A stretch of 64,000 nucleotides of DNA from Pectobacterium sp. PL152 (lineage in GTDB: Bacteria > Pseudomonadota > Gammaproteobacteria > Enterobacterales > Enterobacteriaceae). Each line of letters begins with the position of its first letter. Position 1 is the stretch's first letter. The stretch covers positions 1,426,001 through 1,490,000 of the forward strand of contig CP091064.1 in the NCBI GenBank assembly GCA_021907015.1. Direction: 5' to 3'. Below, one piece after another: positions 21,567-30,723 of the stretch. A program made the translations under genes and the position numbers. A model generated the notes under the pieces. That model searched no databases and was not told where the DNA came from. It saw only the letters and a list, made by a program, of their open reading frames with translations.

Positions 21567-22316
21567 TTACAGCGTCCGCCGGAAGAAATCAGCGCCCGCC
21601 TGTAGCGCCGTTGGCGTAATGCGATGCCCCACCCCCGGCTCAGTCAGATACGTCAGGTTAGCCAGTTTATCACGCGCCTGTAATGCCTGATAAAGACGAA
21701 CGCTTTCTGCCGCTGGCACGACGTCATCTGCTTCACCGTGCCATACCAGCAGCGGTCGATTGGACAGCGCGTCCAGACGCGTGCTGACATCATAATCCGC
21801 CAGTTTGGTCGCTAATGCCTGCAACACCGCCTGATTTTCCTCACGCTCGGCCGGAACCGGAGGAAACAGCGCCGACGACAGCGTAGAAAAATAGCCGGAG
21901 CCCATAAACGCCGCCACCGCAGTAATCCAGGGATAACGCGCCATACAGCCGAGCGCACTCATTCCACCGAGCGACGCACCGCAAACGCCAATCCGTTCCC
22001 CGTCGATCAAGCCACGCTGTCGATATTCCGCAACATAGCCGGGGAGTTCTTCAATATTCGTTTGCAGGATGTCCCAGAAATGAGCCAACCGCAGCGATTC
22101 ATCGCCGTCATAGCGCGCACCGTGCATAGCTGCATCGGTCAGTATCACCGAAACCCGGCCTGCGCCAGCGCATAGCCAAAATACGAATACACCTCTTTTG
22201 ATGAAGTGTAACCATGAAAGAAAAATCGTCGGTAACGGCTGCTCTCTCCTTCCCGCCGGCACCGCATGAATCGTTTCAATACCGCTACTGAGCTTATCCA
22301 ATGACATTTCGATCAT
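21567..22316 (-). CDS. yjfP: YjfP-like alpha/beta-hydrolase esterase (hidden double frameshift)
   Basis: Serine esterase of the dienelactone-hydrolase-like group. The nucleophile elbow is GASLGG (CGASLGGMSALGCMARYP); the acid is in WHGEADDVVP and the histidine in GVGHRITP. The N-terminal stretch LSWLHFIKRGVFVFWLCAGAG does not fit the family. One frame over, the same DNA (22150-22221) reads FFHGYTSSKEVYSYFGYALA, with the expected HG oxyanion motif. This implies one extra A at 22221-22225 and one missing C at 22148-22149 (+ strand). The open frame therefore hides a compensating pair. E. coli YjfP hydrolyses short acyl esters. Confidence 0.85.
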   Translation of the reverse strand: MIEMSLDKLSSGIETIHAVPAGRREQPLPTIFLSWLHFIKRGVFVFWLCAGAGRVSVILTDAAMHGARYDGDESLRLAHFWDILQTNIEELPGYVAEYRQRGLIDGERIGVCGASLGGMSALGCMARYPWITAVAAFMGSGYFSTLSSALFPPVPAEREENQAVLQALATKLADYDVSTRLDALSNRPLLVWHGEADDVVPAAESVRLYQALQARDKLANLTYLTEPGVGHRITPTALQAGADFFRRTL

Positions 22317-22530
22317 ATTTCCCTCGTTTTCAGTTCTGTCAGCCTATTTTTATGTAGCGAAATCGTATTTAGCAGAAAGGGTGCGTCCTTCTACGATAAA
22401 CCTACTCACAGCAGTTTTCTTATCCCGTGTCGTCATGAATTCCGTGCTGATTTAAATGGCACATTTATGTAAATAAAAAAATCACATTGATCCAGATCAA
22501 TAACAGAAATGAATGTTTACACTCCGTGAT

Positions 22531-22557
22531 TAATTTTTTTTCATTTACTGCCGTTAA
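22531..22557 (+). promoter_or_regulatory. Sigma-28 (FliA)-type promoter for chemoreceptor
   Basis: TAATTTTT at 22531-22538, then 11 bases, then GCCGTTAA at 22550-22557. The flagellar sigma-28 consensus is TAAAGTTT-N11-GCCGATAA; matches are 6/8 and 7/8 with exact spacing. It sits 52 bases before the receptor start. Confidence 0.7.
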
Positions 22558-22609
22558 CGCATGTGAAGCAAGACTAAAAATAACCTTTTTTATTATAAGA
22601 GACACACAT

Positions 22610-24550
22610 ATGTTGGGACTTTCCTTTAAACACTGGGGTTTGGGTATCAAGTTATCAATTATCGCCTCCCTGAGCGTGGCGATATTGTTCATTGTCTTTA
22701 CCCTCACTCTTACCCGCTCCGCAGGCAATCAGTTGAAATCTTTGACCCTCAATGACATGCAGAGCCAGGTGAATGGAGTCACCGACATGATTAACATGTA
22801 CGATACCAGCCTACAAGCCGAGGTCAGCAACTATACGCGTCTGCTGGCCAGCTTTCTGCCGACGCAATTTTCGCTGGATACCGTTAACCGCACGCCTTTC
22901 GGCAGCGCCTCTCATCCAACGCTTAAGGCTGGCGATACGGTCTTGAACCTCAACACCGAAGTGCCAGATGACTTTCTGAGCCGTACCCACGCGATCTCAA
23001 CAATTTTTGTTCGCGATGGAGAAGATTTTACGCGCGTCACCACGTCACTGAAAAAAGAAGACGGATCGCGCGCGATGGGTACCAAGCTCGATCGTGAGAG
23101 CCCAGCCTATGCCCTCGTGATGAAAGGTGAAACCTACAGTGGGCTAGCAACGCTGTTCGGCAAACAGTACATCACCCAGTACCAGCCAATACGCGACAAT
23201 GCCAGCCAGGTTATCGGCATTCTGTTCGTTGGTGTCGACATCACGAAGCAATTTACCGAGATGCAACAAACGATTCTGAACAAGAAAATGGGTGAAACAG
23301 GCCATTTCTTTGTGCTTAGTACGAAAAAAGGAAAAGATGCAGGGAACTACCTTTACCACCAAAGCAATGCTAACCAGCGCCCTGACTGGTCGGAAGGCGC
23401 GTTAGAGAAAGTGCTGGCAACGGGTAATGGTACGATCGAATACGACAACAACACGATGACCGGCGAAGAAAAAACCCGAATCATGGTGTATCGCAGCATT
23501 CCACAGTGGAACTGGATTGTTGCTGGCACAGTGAGTAAAGAAAGCCTCATGGCTGAGATTAATCACACCCGTAACCTGTTTTTAGGTGGCGGTATTATTC
23601 TGGTTCTGCTCTTCGCCGCATTCTTTGTCGTGCTGACGCGCAAATGGCTAAGCCAGCCGCTCGTTGAAATCGTCAAAGTAGCGGAACAATTTTCTGCCGG
23701 TAACCTGACGGCGACGCTTTCCAGCAATCGTTACGACGAAGTGGGTCGGCTGATTGATGCCATCAACGGAATCGGACAAGGGCTAACAACGATTGTGTCA
23801 CAGGTCAGAAATGCATCCGAAGAAATCAGTGCAAGCAGCGATGCGCTGGCTGCCGATAGTGAAAACATCAGCGAACAGATTGCCCGCCAAGCCAGTAGCG
23901 TCGAAGAGACGTCTGCCAGCATGGAGCAGCTCTCCGCCAGCGTGAAGCAGAACGCCGATAACGTCTCCGCCGCCAAAGATCTGGCAGAACAGAGCGCCGC
24001 AGCGGCACGTAGCGGTAGCCAGACCGTCACCGACTCCGTCTCTACGATGAGCGACATCAAGAACTCCTCACAGCGCATTGCCGACATCACGACGGTGATC
24101 GAATCTATCGCGTTCCAGACCAATATTCTGGCGCTGAACGCGGCGGTTGAAGCCGCTCGCGCGGGTGAGCACGGCAGAGGCTTTGCCGTGGTTGCTGCGG
24201 AAGTGCGCGCGCTGGCACAGCGCAGTTCTGCCGCGGTGAAAGAGATCGAAACCCTGATTGATGAGTCGCTGGAGAAAATCGAAGCGGGTTACCATTTCTC
24301 AGAAAAAACGCAGGCGGTAATGGACGACTTACGCAACCGCATCCTGCAGGTCAGTACCATCGTGAACGATATCGATATCGCCTCACGCGAGCAGTCTGCC
24401 GGGATTGGTAAGGTTAACATCGCGATTGTACAGATTGGTCAGGCAACGCAGGAAAACACCATTCTGGTCAACAACTCGGAAGACACCGCACAGGGTCTGC
24501 GCCAGAAAGGCCACCACCTCAGCGAGCTGGTCAGCGTCTTCCGTATTTAA
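22610..24550 (+). CDS. Methyl-accepting chemotaxis protein with Cache-type sensor
   Basis: A 646-residue transmembrane chemoreceptor. First membrane helix ([20 protein letters not shown]), a long periplasmic Cache_3/Cache_2-type ligand domain (about 55-320; [37 protein letters not shown]), and a second helix ([21 protein letters not shown]). A HAMP domain follows, then the signalling domain with hairpin tip [20 protein letters not shown]. There is no C-terminal CheR-tether pentapeptide. The ligand is not predictable. I chose ATG 22610 ([10 protein letters not shown]) over the longer frame. It is intact, unlike the next two receptors, and probably belongs to the flagellar regulon. Confidence 0.9.
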   Translation: MLGLSFKHWGLGIKLSIIASLSVAILFIVFTLTLTRSAGNQLKSLTLNDMQSQVNGVTDMINMYDTSLQAEVSNYTRLLASFLPTQFSLDTVNRTPFGSASHPTLKAGDTVLNLNTEVPDDFLSRTHAISTIFVRDGEDFTRVTTSLKKEDGSRAMGTKLDRESPAYALVMKGETYSGLATLFGKQYITQYQPIRDNASQVIGILFVGVDITKQFTEMQQTILNKKMGETGHFFVLSTKKGKDAGNYLYHQSNANQRPDWSEGALEKVLATGNGTIEYDNNTMTGEEKTRIMVYRSIPQWNWIVAGTVSKESLMAEINHTRNLFLGGGIILVLLFAAFFVVLTRKWLSQPLVEIVKVAEQFSAGNLTATLSSNRYDEVGRLIDAINGIGQGLTTIVSQVRNASEEISASSDALAADSENISEQIARQASSVEETSASMEQLSASVKQNADNVSAAKDLAEQSAAAARSGSQTVTDSVSTMSDIKNSSQRIADITTVIESIAFQTNILALNAAVEAARAGEHGRGFAVVAAEVRALAQRSSAAVKEIETLIDESLEKIEAGYHFSEKTQAVMDDLRNRILQVSTIVNDIDIASREQSAGIGKVNIAIVQIGQATQENTILVNNSEDTAQGLRQKGHHLSELVSVFRI

Positions 24551-24562
24551 CATTCACACAGC

Positions 24563-24594
24563 GGCCATCGTGTTGCAGGTATTGCACGATGGCC
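24563..24594 (+). terminator. Hairpin after chemoreceptor
   Basis: Perfect 10-bp inverted repeat (GGCCATCGTG 24563-24572, CACGATGGCC 24585-24594) with a 12-base loop, 12 bases after the stop. There is no U-tract, so it may be a processing or Rho-associated stem instead of an intrinsic terminator. Confidence 0.5.
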
Positions 24595-24658
24595 CCCACT
24601 TGCGTATTATGCTGGCGTTTTTTCACCCTTCCCCCACACTGACAAAGGAGACGACATC

Positions 24659-24703
24659 ATGACAGCACCAACTCTGATTCTTTGCAGGACATCTCGGGAC
24701 TAA
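24659..24703 (+). CDS. Possible 14-codon leader or broken small ORF before rtcB2
   Basis: ATG 24659 is preceded by an excellent AAAGGAG site at 24644-24650 and reads MTAPTLILCRTSRD before a TAA. If one T were missing near 24671-24672, translation would run on in another frame for about 37 codons (SDSLQDISGLIPHSF...) to a TGA before rtcB2. The ribosome-binding site is better than rtcB2's own. It may be a regulatory leader peptide or a decayed small gene; I do not recognise the product. Confidence 0.3.
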   Translation: MTAPTLILCRTSRD

Positions 24704-24786
24704 TTCCGCATTCTTTTCCGCTTTGCGTTATCCCCCCAGCTGTAGCCTGCCTTAACCTATTTTTAAATTGATCAGCAGGATGATCT

Positions 24787-25905
24787 ATGGGCAATGCTAT
24801 TCGCTCTGTTTCGGCGCGCGTCAGTGTGATCGCGACGGAAAATACCTGGATTGAAGATAAAGCAATCCAACAGCTTCAAATTACATCACAACTTCCCAAT
24901 ATGGTTCGCGTGGCCGGTATGCCAGATTTGCATCCGGGCCGTGGTTACCCTATTGGTGCCGCCTTTTTCACAACAGCGCTTCTATCCAGCGCTGGTCGGA
25001 AACGACATCGGCTGCGGCATGGCGCTATGGCGCACAAACCTGAACGCCAACAAAATGTCGCTGGATAAGCTGGAGAAGCGGCTTGGTAATATCGATGGAC
25101 CGCTGGAAGACGATATCGAAATTCCCCCATCGCTGGCGGATTTCCGCTATTCGTTGGGCACCATCGGCGGCGGCAACCACTTTGCGGAATTGCAGCAACT
25201 TGATGAAATCTATCAACCAGATGCGCTGCACGTTCTGCATATTGATCCTAAGCAGTTGCTGTTGCTCGTTCACAGCGGCTCACGCGGATTAGGGCAAACC
25301 ATACTGGAGGCACACGTGCGGGAATTCGGCCATCAGGGGCTTGAAGCCAACACGCCTGCCGCAGAGGCCTATCTGGAACAGCACCAGTTTGCGCTGGCGT
25401 TTGCCACCCACAATCGGCGACTGATCGCGCAGCGGATGCTGGATCGCTGGCATACGGAAGGCGATGCCGTACTGGACGTAAACCACAATCTGGTGACACC
25501 GACAACGATTGAAGGCATTTCTGGCTGGCTGCACCGCAAAGGCGCGACACCTGCCGACTGCGGCCCGGTCATCATTCCCGGCTCGCGCGGTGACTACAGC
25601 TATATTGTGCAACCCATTCCCCACGCTGACAGCCTGTACTCGCTGGCACATGGCGCGGGCAGAAAGTGGATGCGCACGGAGTGTAAAGATCGACTGTCTT
25701 CACGCTACAGCGTCCAGCAACTGGCACGTACCCGCTTCGGCAGCCGCGTGATCTGTCAGGACAGGCAACTGATTTTTCAGGAAGCACCAGAAGCCTACAA
25801 ACCGATAGACAGCGTGATCGGTGCGATGCAGCAGGCGGGATTAATTACGCTGATTGCTCGCCTGAAGCCGGCTCTCACCTACAAAACGCGTGGGAGGATA
25901 AATGA
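24787..25905 (+). CDS. rtcB: RtcB2, PrfH-coupled RNA ligase (two indels)
   Basis: RtcB-family RNA ligase of the release-factor-H-coupled type. It joins 2',3'-cyclic phosphate and 5'-OH ends via a GMP-histidine intermediate with Mn2+/GTP. Motifs: [23 protein letters not shown] (metal Cys/Asp), [18 protein letters not shown], and [11 protein letters not shown] with the guanylylated histidine. As given the frame breaks at 24964-24968 (one T too many; correct reading [16 protein letters not shown]). It overruns at 25892-25894 (one G too few; correct end TYKTRGEDK, TGA at 25903-25905). Corrected length is 372 residues, with the stop overlapping the prfH ATG. RtcB2-PrfH pairs have been shown to rescue ribosomes cleaved in the 16S decoding centre. 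Confidence 0.88.
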
Positions 25906-26525
25906 TATTACTTCAGCTTTCCGCCGCGCAGGGGCCAGACGAATGCATGCTGGCAACGGCAAAAGCGTTGCAGGCTCTGGTACGGGATGCCGCACGGCAA
26001 GGTATCGACTGTGAAATTATCGAAACCGAAGCGGGGAAACGTCCTGGAACGTTGCGTTCCGCACTGGTTCTGCTAAACGGTGAGCAGGCGGAACCGCTGA
26101 CTGCCAGCTGGTGCGGTACACTTCAGTGGACGTGCAATAGCCCCTGGCGCAAGGGTGGTGGACGCAAAAACTGGTTCATCGGCGTCGCACGCTTTCACCA
26201 GGAACAGGCGTTTGCCGATAACGAGATTCGCTTTGAAGCCACCAAATCCTCCGGCCCCGGTGGGCAGCATGTGAATAAAACCGAATCTGCCGTCCGCGCA
26301 ACCCATGTCGCCAGCGGCATCACGGTGAAAGTGCAAAGTGAGCGCAGCCAGCACGCCAACAAGCGTCTGGCCTGTTATCTCATCGCCTATCGTCTGGAAG
26401 CGTTACAGCAACAGCAGCACGCCGAACTACGGGCACAGCGGCGTCTGTTCCATCACCAGATAGAACGCGGCAATCCGGTAAAAATCTTCAAAGGCGAAGA
26501 TTTCACGCTGGTCACGTCGCGCTGA
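25902..26525 (+). CDS. prfH: Peptide chain release factor homolog PrfH
   Basis: A 207-residue RF-like protein. The GGQ catalytic loop is intact ([22 protein letters not shown] at 120-122). It is followed by the basic C-terminal part common to RF1/RF2 ([16 protein letters not shown]). The codon-recognition domain 2/4 of true release factors is largely absent. PrfH hydrolyses peptidyl-tRNA on ribosomes whose 16S rRNA has been cut near the decoding centre, freeing the ends for its partner RtcB2. ATG 25902 shares ATGA with the rtcB2 stop, indicating translational coupling. Intact. Confidence 0.92.
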   Translation: MILLQLSAAQGPDECMLATAKALQALVRDAARQGIDCEIIETEAGKRPGTLRSALVLLNGEQAEPLTASWCGTLQWTCNSPWRKGGGRKNWFIGVARFHQEQAFADNEIRFEATKSSGPGGQHVNKTESAVRATHVASGITVKVQSERSQHANKRLACYLIAYRLEALQQQQHAELRAQRRLFHHQIERGNPVKIFKGEDFTLVTSR

Positions 26526-26560
26526 CCTCAACTCACAGGCGGGCACCGATTGCCCGCCTG

Positions 26561-27013
26561 TTATTTCTTCTCGGAAATGGCCTTAAAGTATTGGGATAGG
26601 CTGAACGGCATCTGTAGATCTGACTGTTGACCGAGTCGATTAAGCTCATCACGATGCGAAGCTATCCATTGCTGCTGCAAAGGCTTTAACGTTGTTGTTC
26701 GCGCCGCAATGAGCCTATCCAAAAACCCGCGTTCGCCCTCCACCGCCAAATGGAATGCTTTTATCGCCAATTTATCCACCTCACTTCCGGTACAGCGGTT
26801 CATCGCCTGTTCATTCAAATAAACAAGCGTAGTGGCTTTATCATCGTTGTTTAACGTCCAAAACCAATCATTTTCAGGCGGTAATGTGACGGGACGTTCC
26901 TTGCCCCGATCACGGCACTGCTGATAGATCGAATCTAATTCATGTAATGAAGGTTCGGCATACGCACAGCCAGTAAACAACAGCAAAAAAGCAGCATTAA
27001 CGATACAACGCAC
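26561..27013 (-). CDS. Putative lipoprotein of unknown function
   Basis: A 150-residue exported protein I do not recognise. The N-terminus MRCIVNAAFLLLFTGCAYAEPS combines a hydrophobic core with LFTGC, a plausible lipobox (cysteine 16); AYA-E could alternatively be a signal peptidase I site. The mature part is helical and charged with two further cysteines (33, 74), and it ends FKAISEKK. It is convergent with prfH and divergent from bsmA, so likely a single-gene unit. No domain or catalytic motif is evident. Confidence 0.6.
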   Translation of the reverse strand: MRCIVNAAFLLLFTGCAYAEPSLHELDSIYQQCRDRGKERPVTLPPENDWFWTLNNDDKATTLVYLNEQAMNRCTGSEVDKLAIKAFHLAVEGERGFLDRLIAARTTTLKPLQQQWIASHRDELNRLGQQSDLQMPFSLSQYFKAISEKK

Positions 27014-27119
27014 AGATCAGACTCCTTCCAAAAATTGAACAGCTTCCCTGTTAAAGAGAATGCCATCGGTCCGACGATAGCGCTACACTTCCGCTATCTA
27101 CTCTTGTCTGGCTGAAACG

Positions 27120-27427
27120 ATGAACATCGTACGGATACTTTTCTTACCCTTAATACTGGTGCTGTCCGGCTGCCAGATCATACAAGGTAAGCCTGTCGCG
27201 GCACCGCCGCCTGCGGAGAAAGCGCTTGAAATTCGCTACGCGCAAACCAGCCAGTTGGAAAAAGTGGGGACGATTTCGGTGAGCATGCGCGGAAACGCTG
27301 ATGATGTGGATCGTGCCCTTCAGCAAAGGCCGATGCTTCCGGCGCGCATTATTATGTGATTGTAATGAAATCCGAGGCTGCCACGCTCCCCGGCATGTGG
27401 TTCGCGCGCGCCGTGCTATACCGTTGA
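27120..27427 (+). CDS. bsmA: BsmA, biofilm/peroxide-resistance lipoprotein (frameshift)
   Basis: Small lipoprotein of the YdgH/BhsA/McbA (DUF1471) family. The signal peptide ends in the lipobox VLSGC (cysteine 18); the mature part reads KALEIRYAQTSQLEKVGTIS, then VSMRGNADDVDRALQQ. The frame as given leaves the family after LQQ. One A added at 27325-27327 restores QQKADASGAHYYVIVMKSEA and the end FARAVLYR with TGA at 27425-27427, making 102 residues. E. coli BsmA (YjfO) affects biofilm stress and peroxide tolerance. It is convergent with yjfL. The role here is by homology. Confidence 0.82.
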
Positions 27428-27488
27428 ATCTGCGGGACGGGCTGTCAAAATATGGTCGGCGAGGGTGGCGGACAAAAAAGTCTGCCAT

Positions 27489-27514
27489 AAAAAATACCGG
27501 GCGGATTCCCGGTA
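27489..27514 (-). terminator. Terminator of yjfL
   Basis: Stem TACCGGG (27495-27501) and CCCGGTA (27508-27514), loop 6. On the minus strand it is followed by six T (27489-27494). It lies just past the yjfL stop. Confidence 0.8.
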
Positions 27515-27532
27515 TCGTCATGTAACGGAAAA

Positions 27533-27931
27533 TTAATACGACATACACGCCGCATTCAGAATCCCGCCGCTGAGCGAGGCGGCACAGAGAAAGGCACCGG
27601 AAGCGATATCGTTATTCTGGATGTGCTGGCTAAGACGCGGCATATACAGACGCACGGCGAAATAAATCAGCAATTGCACCACCAGCGCCACCACGCCCCA
27701 GGTAATGTAATCCACCAGACTCACCGAATTAATCGCCGCACTGGAAAGCGGGATCACATAGCCAATTAACGCCCCACCAAACCCAATAGCAGCCGTAGCA
27801 TTGTTTTCTTTAATCAGCGCCCATTCATCATGCGGCGTAACGCGGGTGTAGATAAACAGAAAGGCCAGCACCATGGCAAACCCGATAAAGAAATAAGAGG
27901 CGAAAGCGAGTAGCGACGTAACAATAGGCAT
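27533..27931 (-). CDS. yjfL: YjfL, DUF350 inner-membrane protein
   Basis: A 132-residue polytopic membrane protein of the DUF350 family with about four helices: LLAFASYFFIGFAMVLAFLF; AAIGFGGALIGYVIPLSSA; WGVVALVVQLLIYFAVRLYM; and a C-terminal hydrophobic segment (AFLCAASLSGGILNAA). A central loop carries TRVTPHDEW. Function unknown. I chose ATG 27931 (MPIVTSLLAF), which has AAGGAA upstream, over the 14-codon extension. E. coli has yjfL in the yjfIJKLMC cluster; here it stands alone. Confidence 0.8.
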   Translation of the reverse strand: MPIVTSLLAFASYFFIGFAMVLAFLFIYTRVTPHDEWALIKENNATAAIGFGGALIGYVIPLSSAAINSVSLVDYITWGVVALVVQLLIYFAVRLYMPRLSQHIQNNDIASGAFLCAASLSGGILNAACMSY

Positions 27932-28133
27932 AGCGATATTCCTTTCAAATGAGGCACGTTGGCGCGTCAGCAATAAATAAGAGGAAGCATGAAGAATATA
28001 GATGATTCCCGCATAGCAAAGCGTCTATACATGACTTTACGTGATAAGCAACGCAGGAATCCCCAGCAGGGCGCTTTATCCCCACCTGTCACCCTATCCG
28101 CACGTGTACCCTCACATTTTTTAAGAAAATGAA

Positions 28134-28160
28134 TAAGCATTGCGCCTGACATGCCGATAA
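28134..28160 (+). promoter_or_regulatory. Sigma-28 (FliA)-type promoter for chemoreceptor
   Basis: TAAGCATT at 28134-28141, 11-base spacer, then a perfect GCCGATAA at 28153-28160. It gives a 5' leader of about 130 bases before the receptor at 28300. The rest of the 27932-28299 gap shows no gene. Confidence 0.78.
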
Positions 28161-28299
28161 CAGATAAGGCATTTTTTATCAGTTAGATAGTGCCTGTTTC
28201 ACATTCATCACCTGCTTTTTATGCAAACACACAACGATAACTAATCCGTTCCTGGCCTGCCATGACGGTAAATAATTAATGAACGAAAGGAAGAGGTTT

Positions 28300-29832
28300 A
28301 TGCTGCGCTGGATGTCATTTCAAAACCTGTCTGTAACGCGAAAGTTATTGGTAGGGTTTGGTTTATTGCTCATCATGGGAGTGATTCTTTCCATGGTCGG
28401 CTTTTACGGATTACACAATAGCGACCAGTCGTTAAAACGCATCAGCCGTCTTGGCGCCATGTATGACAAAACGGTTGTCGCGCGGGAAGGCAACTTTGGT
28501 TATGCGCTGGAGCGTAAAGCCCAGTATCTGGAACAGCACGATAGTGCGATTGGTAACATTAAGGACGAGCTGTCAGCACTGCTGAAAGCGATCGATACGA
28601 GCCATTGGCCAGCGGAAGATAAAAGCGCCATTCAGGATATCAGCGCCTCACTCAACGCATACCTGACTCAGCGCCAGCAAGTCATGAGCCCTACCGTTAG
28701 CCAACAGACGCTCAGCGAGCTCAATAATCAAATGGCGGGGTTGCAGGAAAACATCAATAAACTTTACTTCACAGAAGAGAGCCGCGCGGGCCGTAACGTC
28801 ATTAACAGCGATATACAGCTGGGCGTGATTACGCTTATTGCCATCATACTCGGCCTGACCACGGCAATCGTTATCTCGCGGCAAATTGTACGCCCGCTAC
28901 ATCAGGCGTTACACGCCACCCGCGCGATTGCAGAAGGCGATCTGACCGTACAGCTTCACAATGAACGCCGCGATGAATTGGGCCAGCTGATTTCAGCCAT
29001 GGGGCAGATGAACAACAACCTGCATAGCATGATTGATAAAATTCGCCTCAGCGCGAACCAGATTTCCCATGCCGCAGGGGAAATTTCCGCCGGTAACGCC
29101 GATCTCTCCTCTCGCACCACGCAACAGGCCGCTGCACTGGAAGAAACCGCCGCCAGTATGGAACAGCTGACGTCAACGGTGAAGCAGAATGCCGATAACG
29201 CTCATCAAGCCAACCGGCTGGTTATGGATGCCTCCGATACGGCGAACCAGGGGGAGAGCAGGTTTCTAAAGCCGTCCATACCATGCACGATATCGCGCAA
29301 AGCTCCCACCGCATCGCTGAAATTACTTCAATGATCAACAGCATCGCGTTTCAAACCAACATCCTGGCGCTCAATGCTGCAGTAGAAGCGGCACGAGCCG
29401 GTGAACAAGGCCGAGGTTTTGCCGTCGTCGCCAGCGAAGTACGCAATCTGGCACAGCGCAGCGCAGGCTGCCAAAGAGATCGACACGCTCATTGCCGAGT
29501 CGGTTTCGCAGATTAATAACGGGGCAGCACTCGTTAACGGCGCGGGAAAAACGATGGAAGGGATTGTCCAGTCAGTGACGCAGGTCCACGCCATTATGAA
29601 AGATATTACGACCGCCTCGGACGAACAACATCGCGGTATTTCTCAGGTCGGTCAGGCCATTATAGAAATGGATCAGAACACGCAGCAAAACACCGTACTG
29701 GTGGAGCAGTCCTCTTCTGCCGCCAACTCGCTGGAACAACAGGCGATCGTACTTTCTGACGCGGTTTCCGTCTTCCGGCTTTTACAGCCTTCGCAACAAG
29801 GCATTCACAGGTTGGCGAGCCCCGCTGCATAG
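28300..29832 (+). CDS. Methyl-accepting chemotaxis protein, four-helix-bundle sensor (two indels)
   Basis: Transmembrane chemoreceptor of about 511 residues. First helix ([21 protein letters not shown]), a helical periplasmic domain of about 140 residues (TarH/4HB type), second helix ([19 protein letters not shown]), HAMP, and signalling domain with tip [20 protein letters not shown]. The frame breaks twice. One G is missing in 29250-29254 (restored: [13 protein letters not shown]), and there is a net two-base loss (or one-base gain) at 29460-29466 (restored: [13 protein letters not shown]). The ATG at 28300 with AGGAAGAGG upstream is preferred over ATG 28279. A sigma-28 promoter precedes it. 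Confidence 0.88.
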
Positions 29833-29841
29833 CCCCAACGA

Positions 29842-29867
29842 AAAGAGGTGCCCCAGGGCACCTCTTT
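29842..29867. terminator. Bidirectional terminator between chemoreceptor and rlmB
   Basis: 12-bp perfect stem (AAAGAGGTGCCC 29842-29853, GGGCACCTCTTT 29856-29867) with A-rich and T-rich flanks. It lies between convergent genes. Confidence 0.88.
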
Positions 29868-29887
29868 ACTCTCATTCGCGACACGGA

Positions 29888-30619
29888 TTACGCGCGCTGG
29901 CGAACGGCTTCAAACAAGCACACGCCTGTGGCAACAGACACATTCAGGGAAGACACGCTGCCCGCCATCGGAATGCTGATCAATTCATCGCAGTGCTCGC
30001 GGGTCAGGCGACGCATGCCTTCCCCTTCCGCGCCCATGACCAGCGCCAGTGGCCCAGTCAGCTTGCTTTGGTACAGCGTATGATCCGCTTCACCCGCCGT
30101 GCCGACGATCCAGATATTACGCTCCTGCAACAGTCGCATGGTACGAGCCAGATTGGTCACGCTGATAACCGGCACAGTTTCCGCCGCACCACAGGCCACC
30201 TTCTTCACTGTCGCATTCAGTTGCGCAGAACGATCGCGCGGCACGATCACCGCATGCACGCCAGCCCCGTCCGCATTACGCAGGCAAGCGCCCAGGTTGT
30301 GTGGATCGGTCACGCCATCCAAGATCAGCAGGAAAGGCGTTTCGAGATTGTCTAACAACGCAGGCAGGTCGTTTTCCTGATATTTCCGCCCTTCTTTGAC
30401 TTTCGCTACGATCCCCTGATGCACCGCGTCGTCAGCCTGCTTATCCAGCCATTGGCGATTCGCCACTTGAATGACGATGCCCTGCGCTTCCAGCTCCGCA
30501 ATCACAGGCTGAAGGCGGCGATCGTCGCGCCCTTTCAGCACAAAAACTTCCAGAAAACGCTGTGGATCGCGCTCAAGCAGTGCTTTGACCGCATGGATAC
30601 CGTAAATAATTTCGCTCAT
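29888..30619 (-). CDS. rlmB: 23S rRNA (guanosine-2'-O)-methyltransferase RlmB
   Basis: SPOUT-class enzyme that methylates the ribose of G2251 in 23S rRNA using S-adenosylmethionine. N-terminal substrate-binding domain ([24 protein letters not shown]). The C-terminal knotted domain has [39 protein letters not shown] and [20 protein letters not shown], which are SPOUT motifs 1-3. Length 243 residues equals E. coli. Third gene of nsrR-rnr-rlmB, separated from rnr by a strong hairpin. Intact. Confidence 0.96.
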   Translation of the reverse strand: MSEIIYGIHAVKALLERDPQRFLEVFVLKGRDDRRLQPVIAELEAQGIVIQVANRQWLDKQADDAVHQGIVAKVKEGRKYQENDLPALLDNLETPFLLILDGVTDPHNLGACLRNADGAGVHAVIVPRDRSAQLNATVKKVACGAAETVPVISVTNLARTMRLLQERNIWIVGTAGEADHTLYQSKLTGPLALVMGAEGEGMRRLTREHCDELISIPMAGSVSSLNVSVATGVCLFEAVRQRA

Positions 30620-30678
30620 TGATACTCTTCAAATTAACCATAACAGGCGGTGCCCGTTAATTTAGAGATAGAGGTTTG

Positions 30679-30714
30679 CCCTGCTCCCTCCCCTTCACAG
30701 GGGAGGGAGCAGGG
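30679..30714. repeat. REP-like 15-bp perfect palindrome between rnr and rlmB
   Basis: CCCTGCTCCCTCCCC (30679-30693) pairs perfectly with GGGGAGGGAGCAGGG (30700-30714) around a 6-base loop. No U-tract follows in the rnr direction, so it is more like a REP-type intercistronic element than a terminator. It could stabilise the rnr message 3' end or reduce rlmB expression. Confidence 0.72.
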
Positions 30715-30723
30715 TAGCTAACC

